Positions 63,710 through 64,000 of a stretch of 64,000 nucleotides of DNA are shown here, one piece after another. This DNA comes from an uncultured Christensenellaceae bacterium. Its GTDB lineage: Bacteria > Bacillota > Clostridia > Christensenellales > Borkfalkiaceae. The stretch's first letter is position 1. Every line of letters starts with the position of its first letter. The DNA lies in contig CAJUJF010000002.1 in NCBI GenBank assembly GCA_910586825.1, forward strand, positions 62,001 to 126,000, read 5' to 3'. The notes under the pieces were generated by a model. That model had not been told where the DNA came from. It saw nothing but the letters and a program-made list of their open reading frames with translations, and searched no databases. The position numbers were made by a program, and so were the translations under genes.

Positions 63710-63738
63710 TTGACTTCGCGATCTGAATCCGTTATAAT
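63710..63738 (+). promoter_or_regulatory. Promoter of the DegV gene
   Basis: TTGACT (63710-63715), 17 bases and TATAAT (63733-63738), divergent from the nfnAB promoter. The start point is near 63745 with a leader of about 30 bases. Confidence 0.78.
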
Positions 63739-63774
63739 AAAACTTGTTCAAGAAATGAATTATTGGAGAGTATC

Positions 63775-64000
63775 ATGACGAAAGTAAAGATCGTCACCGA
63801 CTCGAACAGCGGCATCACGCAAGCGGAAGCGAAGAAACTGGGAATCTCCGTTCTCCCGATGCCCTTTTTGATCAACGGTGAAGAGTTTTTCGAGGACATC
63901 AACCTCACGCAGGACGAGTTCTATGCGCATCTTAGCGGCGACGCTGCGGTTTCCACCTCGCAACCCTCGGTCGCGAGCGTAACCGAATTGTGGGAACAGT
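63775..64000 (+). CDS. DegV family fatty acid-binding protein (partial)
   Basis: The first 75 codons of a DegV protein, cut by the right edge. KVKIVTDSNSGIT is the typical opening, and VSTSQPSVASV is the family's Ser/Thr-rich substrate loop. DegV proteins bind fatty acids for the FakA kinase. ATG follows TTGGAGAG. Confidence 0.9.
   Translation, partial: MTKVKIVTDSNSGITQAEAKKLGISVLPMPFLINGEEFFEDINLTQDEFYAHLSGDAAVSTSQPSVASVTELWEQ

Overview
The window reads as a bacterial chromosome segment from an anaerobic Gram-positive lineage of the Clostridia type. The reasons are mraZ-led division/cell-wall gene order, a MurE with the DNPR motif typical of meso-diaminopimelate addition, an electron-bifurcating NfnAB pair, Clostridia-style GGAGG ribosome sites and TTGACA/TATAAT promoters, and ABC systems with lipoprotein binding subunits. 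It is probably an uncultured gut Clostridia, perhaps near the Christensenellales; that placement is inference. Base composition looks close to half G+C. I see no rRNA, tRNA, insertion sequence, phage, CRISPR array or integration site. Nearly all of the DNA is tightly packed housekeeping genes.

Layout. 1-7962 (-): one giant N-terminally anchored surface protein, cut by the window edge, with five ~190-residue internal repeats and InlB/Listeria-Bacteroides-type repeats. 7963-8286: its promoter, a palindromic operator candidate and the purB terminator. 8287-10706 (-): purB, cyclophilin and dCMP deaminase. 10942-12883 (+): groES-groEL. 12953-24101 (-): the division and wall cluster mraZ-rsmH-ftsL-pbp-murE-mraY-murD-ftsW-murA-ftsQ, with four MraZ boxes on the promoter and murF, murG and murC missing. 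24197-24967 (-): murI. 25096-25362 (+): rpsT. 25633-30917 (+): an XRE-cupin regulator with a polyamine ABC transporter, potABCD. 30977-33841 (-): a two-gene ABC exporter, a 58-residue ribbon-helix-helix protein and an SPFH membrane protein. 33966-42559 (-): sir2-miaB-mutS-mutL-miaA plus a PLP lyase-like gene. 42676-44853 (+): a class A PBP. 44850-59221 (-): a very long operon, argG-argC-argJ-argB-argD-argF-carA-carB/dapF, then a small membrane protein, a cysteine desulfurase and thiI. 59395-63599 (-): a small membrane protein, acyl-ACP thioesterase, a CwlD-like amidase and nfnB/nfnA. 63775-64000 (+): the start of a DegV protein.

How the parts work together. The arg/car operon makes arginine and carbamoyl phosphate for pyrimidines but lacks argH. 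Its carB is fused in frame to a diaminopimelate epimerase-like domain whose first catalytic cysteine is alanine. The downstream cysteine desulfurase and ThiI form a sulfur relay for tRNA thiolation. The mur/fts block, murI and the PBPs build and remodel meso-DAP peptidoglycan.

The least ordinary signals are the giant repeat protein with its operator, the CarB-DapF fusion, the SPFH/ribbon-helix-helix pair with three phased 11-bp operator repeats, a perfectly placed leaderless promoter before the thioesterase, a terminator-like hairpin that swallows the cwlD start codon, and a polyamine transporter with a duplicated ATPase tail and a doubly anchored binding protein.
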